Shown here one piece after another: positions 46,327 to 56,787 of a stretch of DNA of 64,000 nt. The notes beneath the pieces were generated by a model. It was not told the DNA's origin. It worked only from the letters and a program-made list of their open reading frames with translations, and did not search any database. The stretch comes from CAZNOG01 sp964574635. GTDB taxonomy: Bacteria > Bacteroidota > Bacteroidia > Flavobacteriales_D > Cryomorphaceae. The stretch covers positions 1-64,000 of the forward strand of contig CAZNOG010000005.1 of the NCBI GenBank assembly GCA_964574635.1. Direction: 5' to 3'. Within the stretch, counting starts at the first letter, position 1. Each line of letters opens with the position of its first letter. Both the position numbers and the translations under genes were made by a program.

Positions 46327-47196
46327 TCACGGTTGCTGCCCCAGCAGGTTCATCAACTCGTCGAGCTTGGGAGAAAGGATAATCTCCGTGCGTCGATTTT
46401 GGGCGCGCCCTTCCGCGGTTTCGTTGGTGGCTCGGGGTTCGAATTCTCCCCTACCGGCGGCGGTAAGTCGGGTTTCCTGCACGCCGTGGTCGTCGGCCAA
46501 GATGCGGACGATCGCCGTGGCTCTGGCCACGCTCAAATCCCAGTTGTCGCGGAAATTCGCCGTGCTGATGGGCACCGAATCCGTATGTCCCTCGATGAGA
46601 ATATCTATGTCGGGGTTGGATTTCAACACGGAGGCCAGAGATTCGAGGGCTTCTTTCCCTTTCGATTCCACGCGGGCGCTGCCCGATTTGAAGAGGAGTT
46701 TGTCGGACATCGACACGTACACCAATCCGTTTTTCACCTCAACCGACAATTCGTCGTCGGCAAATCCCAGCAGCGCATCGCGGAGCACGCGATTCAGTCG
46801 GCTGGTGATGGAGTCTTGCCGCGCGATGATGTCCTGCATTTCCCTCAGGGTTTTTTCCCTCTCGGCCAGCATGCGTTCCTTTTCGTTGAGTTCCCGCGAT
46901 TTCGCCTGCAGGTCGGAGCTGCTCTGAGCTTGGAGTTCCGCGTATTGGTCTTGAGTCATTTTCAATTGGTTGCGCACGTCGCTCACCTCGTTTCTCGTTT
47001 CCTCCAGTCGGTTTTCCAAATCGGCCGTCACTTGTTGTTCGTGCTCCAGTGCGGTACACAGCGAATCCCTTTCGTCGACCAGGGCAGTCACGCGCTTGTT
47101 GGCGCTGAAATTTTCCGGTCTGGGCTCACCGCAGCGGTAAACGGTGGCGCAGGATGTAAGCATCGCCAGCAGGGCAATAGGCAGTAGCGTCTTCAT
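46327..47196 (-). CDS. OmpA-family lipoprotein
   Basis: The protein is 289 aa from ATG 47196. The start MKTLLPIALLAMLTSC is a lipoprotein signal with Cys16 as the lipid site. A long coiled coil (about 40-130: LEHEQQVTADLENRLEETRN to NEKERMLAEREKTLREMQD) follows. The C-terminal OmpA domain (about 165-285: KLLFKSGSARVESKGKEALESLA, ILIEGHTDSVPISTANFRDNWDLSVARA, GRGEFEPRATN, RRTEIIL) binds peptidoglycan. A copy of the 18-nt dispersed motif lies 14 bp before the start codon. Confidence 0.92.
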   Translation of the reverse strand: MKTLLPIALLAMLTSCATVYRCGEPRPENFSANKRVTALVDERDSLCTALEHEQQVTADLENRLEETRNEVSDVRNQLKMTQDQYAELQAQSSSDLQAKSRELNEKERMLAEREKTLREMQDIIARQDSITSRLNRVLRDALLGFADDELSVEVKNGLVYVSMSDKLLFKSGSARVESKGKEALESLASVLKSNPDIDILIEGHTDSVPISTANFRDNWDLSVARATAIVRILADDHGVQETRLTAAGRGEFEPRATNETAEGRAQNRRTEIILSPKLDELMNLLGQQP

Positions 47197-47210
47197 GGCA
47201 AAAGGTTTTG

Positions 47211-47228
47211 GGTTTTTGTGGGTGTGTT
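47211..47228 (-). repeat. Dispersed 18-nt motif, copy 4
   Basis: A 17/18 match to GACACACCCACAAAAACC on the minus strand, in the leader of the OmpA-family lipoprotein gene. Confidence 0.6.
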
Positions 47229-47344
47229 CTCGAATTTCCGATCCCGTCGGATACAAAAAATTCCTTCACATGGAAAGCAATCGGAAAGGCGTATTGTTCA
47301 CGGCGCTGCGGTGGTAGCCGTGCAGGAGAGATGAAAGGAGATCG

Positions 47345-47596
47345 TCAACGGGGCGAATCCTCATTGGTATTTTGGCCCTCCGCCGGAGGGAAAGACCCCG
47401 GAAAGTCCGGCGAGAGGTCGTCGTCGTAAAGAGATTCATGAATGTAACCGTAGGGGCCCGTATCGGCGAGAGTTTCCCCCGGTTTTTCCTCTTCAAATCT
47501 ACTGATGTTCAACACACGGATAAGATCAGCCTCCTCCATTTCGCGTAGAAAGTCAATGGCCTTTTTGTGGGTCAATTGGATAAGTGCGGTTTTCAT
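47345..47596 (-). CDS. Small protein, antitoxin-like composition
   Basis: The protein is 83 aa from ATG 47596 (MKTALIQLTHKKAIDFLREM). The short N-terminal helix-rich part with a conserved-looking TxKKAxxFLxExE pattern and an acidic, Pro-rich tail resembles small Bacteroidota proteins sometimes paired with toxins, but no toxin gene lies next to it. The call is tentative. Confidence 0.4.
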   Translation of the reverse strand: MKTALIQLTHKKAIDFLREMEEADLIRVLNISRFEEEKPGETLADTGPYGYIHESLYDDDLSPDFPGSFPPAEGQNTNEDSPR

Positions 47597-47743
47597 GACC
47601 GATCGTATTTGTTTCCGCCCGACGACTCTAAACACCTGCTTCTCAATGAGCCTCATGTGCACTTCTCAACCTTCTGAAATCGGCCGGGAATTGATGAAAT
47701 TAAGAATAATATCCGTACGCCCAAATTAATCGGACCAAATTTG

Positions 47744-47795
47744 GCTTCCGGGGCGGGGTGGCTCCTCGGTCTCCTTGCGGGGTGCGCCCCGAAGC
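47744..47795. repeat. GC-rich inverted repeat in the gap before ruvA
   Basis: The arms GCTTCCGGGGCG (47744-47755) and CGCCCCGAAGC (47785-47795) pair with a single unpaired C. It is REP-like and lies in a 320-bp gap (47597-47916) with no other gene. Confidence 0.55.
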
Positions 47796-47870
47796 GAAGA
47801 AAATAATCGACCGTAAATCACCGATTAAGTCCGTATTCCTACATTTACGCCCCGGCAATTGAAGGGAGCG

Positions 47871-47878
47871 TATATTTG
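47871..47878 (+). promoter_or_regulatory. Promoter -7 box for the ruvA-sprA operon
   Basis: TATATTTG fits TAnnTTTG, 38 bp before the ruvA ATG. Confidence 0.5.
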
Positions 47879-47916
47879 ACGCCTTTGAACAGCCGACAAA
47901 AGGGAATGCAGAATCG

Positions 47917-48501
47917 ATGTACGAGTATTTGAAAGGGCGGATTACGCAGCGCACACCCACGCACTCGGTATTGGAAACCGCGGGTGTGGGTTACATCTTT
48001 CAGCACACGTTGCTGACGTACGAGGCCTTGGGAAAATCGGACGAGAACAAGGTGCTCGTGCACCAAGTGGTGCGCGACGACGCCCATGTACTCTACGGTT
48101 TCGCCAACGAATCCGAGCGCACCATGTTCCGCCGGTTGATTTCCGTTTCGGGTATCGGTCCGGTGGCCGCCATTTCACTCTTGTCGGCGCTTTCGCCTTC
48201 GGAATTGCAAAACGCCATCGCACACGGAGACGTGGCGACGCTGAAGAAAATCAAGGGAATCGGCAATAAATCGGCCCAGAGAATCATCGTCGACCTCAAA
48301 GACAAAATAGGCGGCGAAGATGTTAATTTTGGCGATTTTACGGGAGAGCGCAATACTGTACGGTCGGAGGCGTTAAGAGCACTGCAAAACTTGGGTTTCG
48401 ATCGACTAAAATCCCAAAAAACGGTCGACGACATACTCAAAAGCAGCGATGAATCGATAAGTATAGAAGACTTAATAAAACAAAGCTTGAAGGCATTGTA
48501 A
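47917..48501 (+). CDS. ruvA: Holliday junction helicase RuvA
   Basis: The protein is 194 aa. OB-fold start MYEYLKGRITQRTPTHSVLET, two helix-hairpin-helix motifs (LISVSGIGPVAAISLLS; LKKIKGIGNKSAQRIIVDLKDK) and the C-terminal domain III (RSEALRALQNLGFDRLKSQKTVDDIL) that contacts RuvB. RuvA binds four-way junctions and recruits RuvB for branch migration. In Bacteroidota it is commonly just upstream of sprA, as here (27-bp gap). Confidence 0.96.
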   Translation: MYEYLKGRITQRTPTHSVLETAGVGYIFQHTLLTYEALGKSDENKVLVHQVVRDDAHVLYGFANESERTMFRRLISVSGIGPVAAISLLSALSPSELQNAIAHGDVATLKKIKGIGNKSAQRIIVDLKDKIGGEDVNFGDFTGERNTVRSEALRALQNLGFDRLKSQKTVDDILKSSDESISIEDLIKQSLKAL

Positions 48502-48528
48502 CCTTCGGGCAACAAGGAAATCAAGGAT

Positions 48529-51500
48529 TTGCGGTTTCGACGGTTTTGGCAGTTCTTAACGATTGCCGCTTTTATGATTGTTGTGTGGTCGGCGGGGGCC
48601 GAACGTCCGGGTGTCCGCACCAAGGACGTCGATCTCCCGACGATCGTCGTGCGTCCGGACTTGCCGTCCATGACGGAGCTCGCCGTGGTGGATTCTCCCG
48701 AGATCGACCTGCCCTATCCCATCAACGACAACATCAACCCTTTCGGTGACAACGGGCGGATCGACCTGACGGATCCCTCCAACATGAACAACGTGATCGA
48801 GTACGATCCCGAAACCGGACAATACTACTTCTACAAGAGGATCGGCGACAACATCGACTATCGCAACCCCACGGTCATGAACTTCGACGAGTACATGAGG
48901 TACGTGAGCGAAAACGAGGAACGCGATTACTGGAGCGAAATCCGAGCCGCCGACGCCATGAGCGGCGGCGAAGATTCGGGACCCGATCCCTTCCGGCCGA
49001 GCATCGAGATCAAGAGCAAGGCCTTCGACCGCATCTTCGGGGGAAATACGGTCGACATCCGACCGCAGGGTACCGCCGAACTGACCTTCGGAGCCAACAT
49101 CAACAAAAACGAAAACCCGCGGATCCCCGTCAACCAGCGATCGATCACCACCTTCAACTTCGACCAGCGCATTCAGCTCAACGTGGTGGGCAACATCGGC
49201 GAGAAGATGAAGCTCAGCACGAATTACAATACCGAGGCGACCTTCGATTTCGAAAACCAGACCAAACTCGAATACACGGGGTACGAAGACGAGATCATCC
49301 AAAAAATCGAAGCGGGTAACGTGAGCATGCCGCTCAACAACTCGCTGATTTCCGGCAGCCAAAGCTTGTTCGGTATCAAAACCAAACTCAAATTCGGCCG
49401 ACTCGACGTAACCACGTTGTTCTCTCAGGAAAGGGGGCAGAAAAAAGAAATCAACGTCAAGGGCGGGGCCCAAACACAGGATTTCGAAATCAACGTCAAC
49501 AACTACGAGTCGAACCGCCACTATTTCCTGAGCGGCTACTTCTACGATGACTACGACCGCGCCATGCGCACCCTCCCCGTGGTGAATTCCCAGGTGTCCA
49601 TCACCCGCATCGAGGTCTGGGTAGTCAACCGCACGGCCAACGTCGAGGATACGCGAAACGTGATCGCATTCACGGACCTCGGGGAAGGCGCACCCTATCA
49701 AAACCCCGCACTGCCTTTGGAAATCGGCGACAACCCGATGAACAATTACCCCGACAACGGCCAAAACAGTCTGTATTCGCAGTTGTCGTCCAACCCCTCC
49801 ATCCGCGATTTTTCGGGATCTTCACAAGCACTGGCCAACCTGGGCCTGCAAAACGGTCGGGACTTCGAACGGCTGAACAACGCACGGCAGCTCAGCCCCA
49901 ACGAATACACCTTCAACCAGAAACTCGGTTTCATCTCCCTGAACCAATCCCTCAACAACGACGAGGTTTTGGCCGTGGCTTACCAATACACCTTGGACGG
50001 ACGAACCTACCAGGTGGGTGATCTGTCCAACGACGGCTTCAACGCCCCCAACGCACTTTTCCTGAAGCTCCTCAAGGCCACCACGGTCGATGTGAAAAGC
50101 CCCTTGTGGAAATTGATGATGAAAAACGTCTACTCTCTGGGCGCCTACCAAGTGAACCCGGAGGAGTTCATTCTAAACGTGTGGTACAACGACCCGGGAG
50201 AGGGAATCGACGTGCCGGTAATCCCCGAGCCGGAGGTGGAAGAAATTCCCTTGTTGCAACTGTTCCGTTTGGACCAACTGGACCAAAACGGGAACCCACA
50301 GCCCGACGGGCGGTTTGACTTTGTGGACGGCGCCGCCACCCAAGGCGGGACCATCAATGCACAGAACGGAAGGGTGTACATGACGGTCGCGGAGCCCTTC
50401 GGTTCTTACTTGGAACAGCGGTTGGCGGAAGCCGGAATGCCCCAGAGCAAAATCGAGAACATTGCGTTTCCGCAGCTTTACGACTCCACCAAAACGGTGG
50501 CGCAAAACGACTTCCTCTACCTCAACCGATTCAAGTTGAAAGGGTCGTACCGATCGGCTTCTTCCGATGAAATCGCGTTGAACACGCTCAACATCCCCCA
50601 GGGAGCGGTGAAGGTCACCGCGGGAGGCGTCCCCCTGGTGGAGAACCAAGATTTTACGGTCGACTACAACATGGGCCGCGTGAAAATCCTCAACACGGGA
50701 CTCCTCGAGTCGCAGACGCCCATCAAGATCTCCGTGGAGAGCAACACCCTGTTCAGCATCCAGACCCGGCGGCTCATGGGAGCCAGATTCGACTATCGTT
50801 TCGACGACAGCTTCACGGTTGGGGGAACCATCATGAACTTGAACGAGAAGCCGCTGACGCAAAAGGTCAACATCGGCGACGAGCCGATGAACAACACCCT
50901 TTGGGGATTGGACGCGCATTATCGGCGAGACTCCAGGATGCTGACCGACTGGGTCAACGCCCTGCCCTTCATCAGTACCACGGCCACTTCCAACATCGAC
51001 GCCGCCATCGAGTTCGCCCACCTCATTCCGGGACACAACAAGGCCATCGGCAAAACCGGTGCGGCATACATCGACGACTTCGAAGGAACGGTGTCGCGCA
51101 TCGACCTTCGCAACTTCGCGTCTTGGAGTTTGGCATCCATCCCACAATTCCAGCCGGAAACATTTCCCGAGGCTTCGCTCAACGACGACCTCAGGCTCGG
51201 ATTCAACAGGGCGTTGCTTTCGTGGTACGTGATCGACCCACTGTTTTTCCGCAACGACAACATCACGCCCGACAACATCAACAACAAGCGCCACTACCAG
51301 CGCGAAGTGACCGAAAACGAGGTGTTCCCCGACAGGGAATTGCCGGCGGGAACCCCGGCCAATATCGCCACTCTCGATTTGGCCTTCTATCCTTCCGAGC
51401 GCGGCCCGTACAACTACGAGGTTCAGGGCTCACCGACATCCGCGGGAATCGACCCGCAGACAGGGGATTTGATTGATCCCGAAACGCGGTGGGGAGGGGT

Positions 51501-54500
51501 GCAACGCGCCATCAACACCACGGATTTCGAGCAAACGAACGTAGAGTTCATCCAGTTTTGGGTCATGGATCCGTACAACGAAGACAACCGCGAATTCGTC
51601 GGAACGGGCGGCAACCCGAACGCGAGACTTCTCGTGAACCTCGGCAACGTATCCGAAGACGTATTGCGGGACGGAAGGATGAGCTTCGAGAACGGACTTC
51701 CCCCCGATCCGAACAACCCCGGCGGGATGCTGACCGACACCACCAACTGGGCCCGCGTACCCGCTTCCCAGAGCATCGTAAACGCCTTCGACAACACCAC
51801 CAATTCCAATGCGGCTCAGGACGTGGGTTACGACGGTTTCGACGACAACGGTGAGCGGGCGTTCTTTTCCGATTTTCTCGCGGCCATCGCCGCATTGCCC
51901 GGCGTGGATCAATCCGTGGTTTCCCGAGCCAATGCCGACCCTTCGTCGGACAATTACCACTACTATCGAGGAGGGGATTTCGACGCGATGAACCTCGACG
52001 TGATTGAACGCTACAAGAGGTACAACGGCTTCGAAGGCAACTCCGTGACCAGCGAAGACAGTCCGGAGAGCTATCCCACCCAAGCCACTACCCTGCCCAC
52101 CACCGAAGACGTCAACCAAGACCTTACCCTCGCAGAATCGGAATCATACCTGCAATACGAGATCAATCTGCCCGACCCCCAAGTAGACCCTCAAGCTTGG
52201 CAAGTGGGCAACAACTACATCACCGACGTAACCGAAGGAAAGGCGCCGGACGGACGATTCGTGAAGTGGTACCAATTCAAGATTCCGGTGCGGGAAGGGA
52301 AGTCGGTCAACGGCATGCAAGACCTGCGTTCGGTTCGATTCATGAGGTTGATCACCACGGGATTTGAAACCCCCGTCGTACTGCGTTTCGCGCGCATGGA
52401 GCTCATTCGTGGAGAGTGGAGGCGATACCGCCAAACCCTTCGCGAGGGTGAAGTCATTCCCGGCCCTCCCGGCAATACGGAATTCGACATCTTGGCGGTG
52501 AACATCGAGGAAAACAGCCAGCGAACCCCGTTGAACTACGTGACGCCGCCGGGCATCTCACGTGAAATCGACGCCGGTACGGCCAACCTCCGCAGCTTGA
52601 ACGAGCAATCGTTGGTGCTGCGGGCCCGCAACCTCGAAGACGGTGATGCGCGCGCCGCATTCCGAAGCATCGACATCGACATGCGCATGTACGGAAAGTT
52701 GGAGATGTTTATCCACGGCGAAACCATCGACGACAACAACCCATTGGCCTTCGGTGACGTGAGCGTTTTCGTGAGGTTGGGAAGCGATTTCGACCAGAAC
52801 TATTACGAGTACGAAGTGCCCGTGCTGCCCACAGACCTTACCGCCTCGAGTACACCCTTCAATATCTGGCCGGAGGACAACAACATGGTCATCGATTTTG
52901 AAGTGTTGCAGTCGGCCAAGAACGCGAGAAACCAAAGCGGATTTCCCGACAACCAAGTGTACGAAACCACCGACGGCAACCGCCGGCTGCGGATCAAGGG
53001 GAACCCGGTGTTGAGCTCCGTGCGGATGGTCATGATCGGGGTGCGCAACCCCTCGGCGTCGAGGAATCCGTGGACGGACGACAACGCGCTTCCCGAGAGC
53101 GCCGAAATTTGGGTGAACGAAATGCGCTTGACCGACTTCAACAACGAAGGCGGTTGGGCTGCGGTGGCCAGGATGAACGCCAAATTGGCCGACCTCGGTA
53201 GCATCAGCGTGGCGGGAAACATTTCTACGCCCCACTTCGGCTCATTGGAAAGTCGGGTCGGCGACCGCACTTTGGAACAAACCATGGGATATGACGTCAG
53301 CTCGACCTTGGAGCTCGGAAAATTCCTCCCGGAAGAATCGGGCATCAAAGTACCGATGTACGTGAGCCAATCCGAACAAGTCGCCCGACCGAAGTACGAC
53401 CCTCTGTCGCCCGACTTGGAATTGGAAGAAGTGTCGAGGGGTCTCACCCGTGAAGAGAGGAAGGAATTGAGGCAACGGTCTCAGACTTATACCAAGCGCA
53501 GAAGCATCAACTTCACCAACGTAAGGAAAGAGAGAACCAACACCGACAAAAAGGCGCGCATTTACGACGTGGAAAATTTCAACGCGACCTTCGCGTACAG
53601 CGACGAACACTTCTACGACATCAACACCGCGTTCGACAACCGCCGCCAATTCCGAATCGGATTGGGATACAATTTCACCGCCAGTCCGAAGAACTACAAG
53701 CCCTTCGCCACCAGCAAATTCCTGAGAAAATCGGATTATTTCTCCCTCATCAGGGACTTCAACTTCACGCTGTGGCCCAAATCGATTTCCTTCCGTTCCG
53801 AAATCGATCGGACGTACAACGAACAGCAGTTCCGCAACAACAGCGAAACCTTCCAGTTCGAGCAGCCGGTGCTGTACAACAAAACCTTCCGTTGGAACCG
53901 AATTTACGACGTCCAACACGACTTGACCAGTTCGATCCGTCTGACCTACAGCGCAAACAACCTCGCGTACATCAACGAACCGGAAGGGCGGGTGGATCGA
54001 GGGGATCGCGACAGTTATGACGTGTACCGCGACACGGTGTGGCACAGCATCTCGAATTTCGGTGAAAACGTGACCTTCAACCAAAACATCTCCGCCAACT
54101 ACCGCGTGCCGATCAACAAAATCCCCATCCTCGACTGGATCACAACCGACGTGAGGTATACGGGAAGTTACAATTGGCAACGCGCGCCATTCGCACAAGA
54201 CAGTCTGGGCCACACCATTCAGAACGCCAGAAACATCTCGGTGAACGGGCAATTCAATTTTCTGTCGCTGTACAACAAGCTCAACTACTTCAAGGAAGTA
54301 AACCGGAAATTCCAACGCCAGGGTCAGAGCCGTGGGCGGCCCCTTTCGGGCAGACCTTCACAAGCCACCGATCAACAACAGGATGAAGAGCGGAACCGCA
54401 GTGATCGACGAGACGAAAACAGAATTACGGTACTGGATTATTTCGCGAAGCTGATCATGAGCGTGAAAAACCTGTCGGTGGTGTACACCCAAAACGAGGG

Positions 54501-55809
54501 AACCTTGCTCCCCGGGTACTCGCGCTCAAGTCACATGATCGGTATGGATCCCAATTTCGACGCTCCGGGCTTGGATTTCGTTTTGGGACACCAAATCGAC
54601 AACTTCAATCGGCAAGCGGCTTTGAAAGATTGGTTGGTGCGCAACCGCTACATCAACCAGCAGTACATGCAGACGTATACCGAGGACTTCAACATCCGGT
54701 TGAATCTGGAGCCGTTGCCCGATTTGAGGGTAGAGCTCAATGCCAGCCGCAGCAAATCCCTGAACGACGGTTCGTATTTCAGGTACAAACCCGACTTGCA
54801 GCAGTATTTGGAAGAGAGCCAATTTGAAACAGGTAGTTTCAACATGACGATGATCGCCTGGGAGACTTTCTGGACCAAAGACAGAGACAACGTAAGCCCG
54901 GTATTCGAGAAGTTCGTCGCGTTGCGAAGTGAAATATCCAATCGACTCGCGGAAGAAACCGGATACAGCGCGCCCAACTCGGGGGTGAACGGCGAGTACG
55001 CTTCCGGCTACGGCCCCACTTCCCAAGAGGTGGTTATTCCGGCCTTCATCGCCGCCTACACGGGTCAAAGCGTTGACGAGGTCAAAACGGGAATCGGCGA
55101 ATACACCTTCTTGGACGCCATCAAAAACCCGAATTGGACGATCAATTACAACGGGCTTTCAAAGATCCCGGCCTTGAGGAAGCTGTTCCGCACCGTTTCA
55201 CTGAGTCACTCCTACCGCAGCACCTTCAGCGTAAACAATTTCACGACCAACCTCTCGGCGGGACGAGACATCGACGGCAACCCGATTCGCGACAACAGCG
55301 AAGAGCGCAATTTCATTCCCGAACGCCAAATCACGGCCATCACCATCAGCGAGCAGCTCAGCCCCCTGATCAAGGTCGACATGACGTGGCAAAACTCGTT
55401 GATCACCAATTTCGAAATCCGAAAATCGCGGACGCTGGCCTTCAGTACCACGAACTACCAGCTGACGGAAAACCGCAGCGACGAGATCGTCATCGGATTG
55501 GGGTACCGCTTCCCGAACGTGGAGTTGAAGATCGGAGGAAGAACCCGCAGCAGCGACCTGAATCTGCGCGCGGACTTGAGCATCCGCGATTCGGAAGTGA
55601 TCGTGCGCCGCATGCAGGAAGGCACCCACCAGATCACCTCCGGTCAAAACATGATATCCATCAAGACGTCGGTAGATTACGTTCTATCAGACAGGCTGAA
55701 CATCAGGGCGTTTTACGACCACCAAATCACGGAACCCAAAGTTTCCATTTCCTTCCCCACTTCAAATATAAATACCGGCATATCTTTGCGATTCACTTTG
55801 ACCCAATAA
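48529..55809 (+). CDS. sprA: Type IX secretion outer-membrane translocon SprA
   Basis: The protein is 2426 aa from a TTG start, typical for SprA (about 2300-2500). A signal peptide (WQFLTIAAFMIVVWSAGAE) starts it. It is rich in Asn, Asp and aromatic residues in alternating beta-strand pattern throughout and ends IPTSNINTGISLRFTLTQ-like (FPTSNINTGISLRFTLTQ), an outer-membrane barrel end with a C-terminal aromatic/hydrophobic strand. Recognisable parts are IGEKMKLSTNYNTEATFDFENQTKLEYTG-type strands and GAAYIDDFEGT. SprA forms the very large barrel through which type IX cargo leaves. It is in one transcript with ruvA before and gcvH after. Confidence 0.96.
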   Translation: MRFRRFWQFLTIAAFMIVVWSAGAERPGVRTKDVDLPTIVVRPDLPSMTELAVVDSPEIDLPYPINDNINPFGDNGRIDLTDPSNMNNVIEYDPETGQYYFYKRIGDNIDYRNPTVMNFDEYMRYVSENEERDYWSEIRAADAMSGGEDSGPDPFRPSIEIKSKAFDRIFGGNTVDIRPQGTAELTFGANINKNENPRIPVNQRSITTFNFDQRIQLNVVGNIGEKMKLSTNYNTEATFDFENQTKLEYTGYEDEIIQKIEAGNVSMPLNNSLISGSQSLFGIKTKLKFGRLDVTTLFSQERGQKKEINVKGGAQTQDFEINVNNYESNRHYFLSGYFYDDYDRAMRTLPVVNSQVSITRIEVWVVNRTANVEDTRNVIAFTDLGEGAPYQNPALPLEIGDNPMNNYPDNGQNSLYSQLSSNPSIRDFSGSSQALANLGLQNGRDFERLNNARQLSPNEYTFNQKLGFISLNQSLNNDEVLAVAYQYTLDGRTYQVGDLSNDGFNAPNALFLKLLKATTVDVKSPLWKLMMKNVYSLGAYQVNPEEFILNVWYNDPGEGIDVPVIPEPEVEEIPLLQLFRLDQLDQNGNPQPDGRFDFVDGAATQGGTINAQNGRVYMTVAEPFGSYLEQRLAEAGMPQSKIENIAFPQLYDSTKTVAQNDFLYLNRFKLKGSYRSASSDEIALNTLNIPQGAVKVTAGGVPLVENQDFTVDYNMGRVKILNTGLLESQTPIKISVESNTLFSIQTRRLMGARFDYRFDDSFTVGGTIMNLNEKPLTQKVNIGDEPMNNTLWGLDAHYRRDSRMLTDWVNALPFISTTATSNIDAAIEFAHLIPGHNKAIGKTGAAYIDDFEGTVSRIDLRNFASWSLASIPQFQPETFPEASLNDDLRLGFNRALLSWYVIDPLFFRNDNITPDNINNKRHYQREVTENEVFPDRELPAGTPANIATLDLAFYPSERGPYNYEVQGSPTSAGIDPQTGDLIDPETRWGGVQRAINTTDFEQTNVEFIQFWVMDPYNEDNREFVGTGGNPNARLLVNLGNVSEDVLRDGRMSFENGLPPDPNNPGGMLTDTTNWARVPASQSIVNAFDNTTNSNAAQDVGYDGFDDNGERAFFSDFLAAIAALPGVDQSVVSRANADPSSDNYHYYRGGDFDAMNLDVIERYKRYNGFEGNSVTSEDSPESYPTQATTLPTTEDVNQDLTLAESESYLQYEINLPDPQVDPQAWQVGNNYITDVTEGKAPDGRFVKWYQFKIPVREGKSVNGMQDLRSVRFMRLITTGFETPVVLRFARMELIRGEWRRYRQTLREGEVIPGPPGNTEFDILAVNIEENSQRTPLNYVTPPGISREIDAGTANLRSLNEQSLVLRARNLEDGDARAAFRSIDIDMRMYGKLEMFIHGETIDDNNPLAFGDVSVFVRLGSDFDQNYYEYEVPVLPTDLTASSTPFNIWPEDNNMVIDFEVLQSAKNARNQSGFPDNQVYETTDGNRRLRIKGNPVLSSVRMVMIGVRNPSASRNPWTDDNALPESAEIWVNEMRLTDFNNEGGWAAVARMNAKLADLGSISVAGNISTPHFGSLESRVGDRTLEQTMGYDVSSTLELGKFLPEESGIKVPMYVSQSEQVARPKYDPLSPDLELEEVSRGLTREERKELRQRSQTYTKRRSINFTNVRKERTNTDKKARIYDVENFNATFAYSDEHFYDINTAFDNRRQFRIGLGYNFTASPKNYKPFATSKFLRKSDYFSLIRDFNFTLWPKSISFRSEIDRTYNEQQFRNNSETFQFEQPVLYNKTFRWNRIYDVQHDLTSSIRLTYSANNLAYINEPEGRVDRGDRDSYDVYRDTVWHSISNFGENVTFNQNISANYRVPINKIPILDWITTDVRYTGSYNWQRAPFAQDSLGHTIQNARNISVNGQFNFLSLYNKLNYFKEVNRKFQRQGQSRGRPLSGRPSQATDQQQDEERNRSDRRDENRITVLDYFAKLIMSVKNLSVVYTQNEGTLLPGYSRSSHMIGMDPNFDAPGLDFVLGHQIDNFNRQAALKDWLVRNRYINQQYMQTYTEDFNIRLNLEPLPDLRVELNASRSKSLNDGSYFRYKPDLQQYLEESQFETGSFNMTMIAWETFWTKDRDNVSPVFEKFVALRSEISNRLAEETGYSAPNSGVNGEYASGYGPTSQEVVIPAFIAAYTGQSVDEVKTGIGEYTFLDAIKNPNWTINYNGLSKIPALRKLFRTVSLSHSYRSTFSVNNFTTNLSAGRDIDGNPIRDNSEERNFIPERQITAITISEQLSPLIKVDMTWQNSLITNFEIRKSRTLAFSTTNYQLTENRSDEIVIGLGYRFPNVELKIGGRTRSSDLNLRADLSIRDSEVIVRRMQEGTHQITSGQNMISIKTSVDYVLSDRLNIRAFYDHQITEPKVSISFPTSNINTGISLRFTLTQ

Positions 55810-55820
55810 ATTCTTCAATT

Positions 55821-56198
55821 ATGGAATTTCCCAAAGACCTGAAGTACACAAAAGATCACGAGTGGGTGAAAATCGAGGGCAACTCGGCGACGATAGGCAT
55901 CACCGATTTCGCACAAAGCGAATTGGGTGACATCGTATTCGTGGAAATCGAAACCGAAGGCGAAACCCTGGATGCGGGAGAAATTTTCGGTACGATCGAA
56001 GCGGTGAAAACCGTGTCGGACCTGTTCATGCCTATTACCGGCAAAATCGTAAAGTTCAACGATGCGTTGGAGGCCAATCCGGAGCTCATCAACGAGGATC
56101 CGTACGGAGAGGGATGGATGATCAAAGTCGAATTCGAAGAAGGCGCAGCCACGGAAGAACTTTTGGATGCCGACGCGTACGAGAAATCCACGCAGTAA
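55821..56198 (+). CDS. gcvH: Glycine cleavage system H protein
   Basis: The protein is 125 aa, normal for GcvH (about 126). Start MEFPKDLKYTKDHEWVKIEG, 11 bp after sprA. The lipoyl-lysine site is FGTIEAVKTVSDLFMPITG. It carries the aminomethyl group between the P, T and L proteins of glycine cleavage. The position after sprA is common in Bacteroidota and probably reflects shared transcription rather than shared function. Confidence 0.97.
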   Translation: MEFPKDLKYTKDHEWVKIEGNSATIGITDFAQSELGDIVFVEIETEGETLDAGEIFGTIEAVKTVSDLFMPITGKIVKFNDALEANPELINEDPYGEGWMIKVEFEEGAATEELLDADAYEKSTQ

Positions 56199-56592
56199 TC
56201 GGCCTTCTCGCGTACAAGCCTATTGGCCCGCCGCGGTTTGGGCGGGCGTAATTCTCCTTCTCACCGGTTTGCCGGGTGAAAATCTTCCCGACATCAACTT
56301 CTGGGATTTGAACCTCGAAGACAAGTTGGCTCATTTCTTCGTGTTCGGTGTACTGGGGGCTTTGATGGTTTTTGGCGGGTGGAAAAGGGCCGTTCATCCC
56401 GAAAAATGGAAGCGCCCGGGGATCGTCGCCCTGGTTTGTGTCGGCTTGTACGGAGGAATCACCGAGATCCTTCAGGGCACGGTGTTCGTTTCGCGGTATC
56501 CGAGCTTCGGCGACTTCGTGGCCAATGTGTTGGGAGCCGGTTTGGGGACGACCCTCGCCATCTTCGTGCTATCGAAATTCGGCCGCAAGTGA
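56167..56592 (+). CDS. VanZ-like membrane protein
   Basis: The protein is 141 aa; its ATG lies 32 bp inside the gcvH 3' end and no later start fits. Hydrophobic helices (WPAAVWAGVILLLTGLPG, DKLAHFFVFGVLGALMVFGG, GIVALVCVGLYGGITEILQG, FGDFVANVLGAGLGTTLAIFVLS) with the conserved DKLxHFxxFxxL and ExxQ...R.xxxxDxxxNxxG pattern mark VanZ/DUF2809-type proteins. Function is unsettled. Confidence 0.88.
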   Translation: MPTRTRNPRSNRPSRVQAYWPAAVWAGVILLLTGLPGENLPDINFWDLNLEDKLAHFFVFGVLGALMVFGGWKRAVHPEKWKRPGIVALVCVGLYGGITEILQGTVFVSRYPSFGDFVANVLGAGLGTTLAIFVLSKFGRK

Positions 56593-56787
56593 ACGGGAAT
56601 TCCCGCGTTTCGCCATTCGGGAAAATCTGCGCCCTTCATGCGGAAATGTTAAAAGCCAAAAAAATAGAAATAAGGCACGGTTGTTGATTCTTTTCGGGCA
56701 AGTCAACAGAATTAAAAACCCTCTTCCTGCGCGTCTTGTCAAACTTTATTATTTTCGCTGCGCCCAGGCAAAAAAAACCAACGACTT

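Noticed and set aside
50173..51294. 373-codon minus-strand open frame inside sprA
   Set aside because: It is antisense to sprA and has a His/Val/Asp-rich shadow composition.
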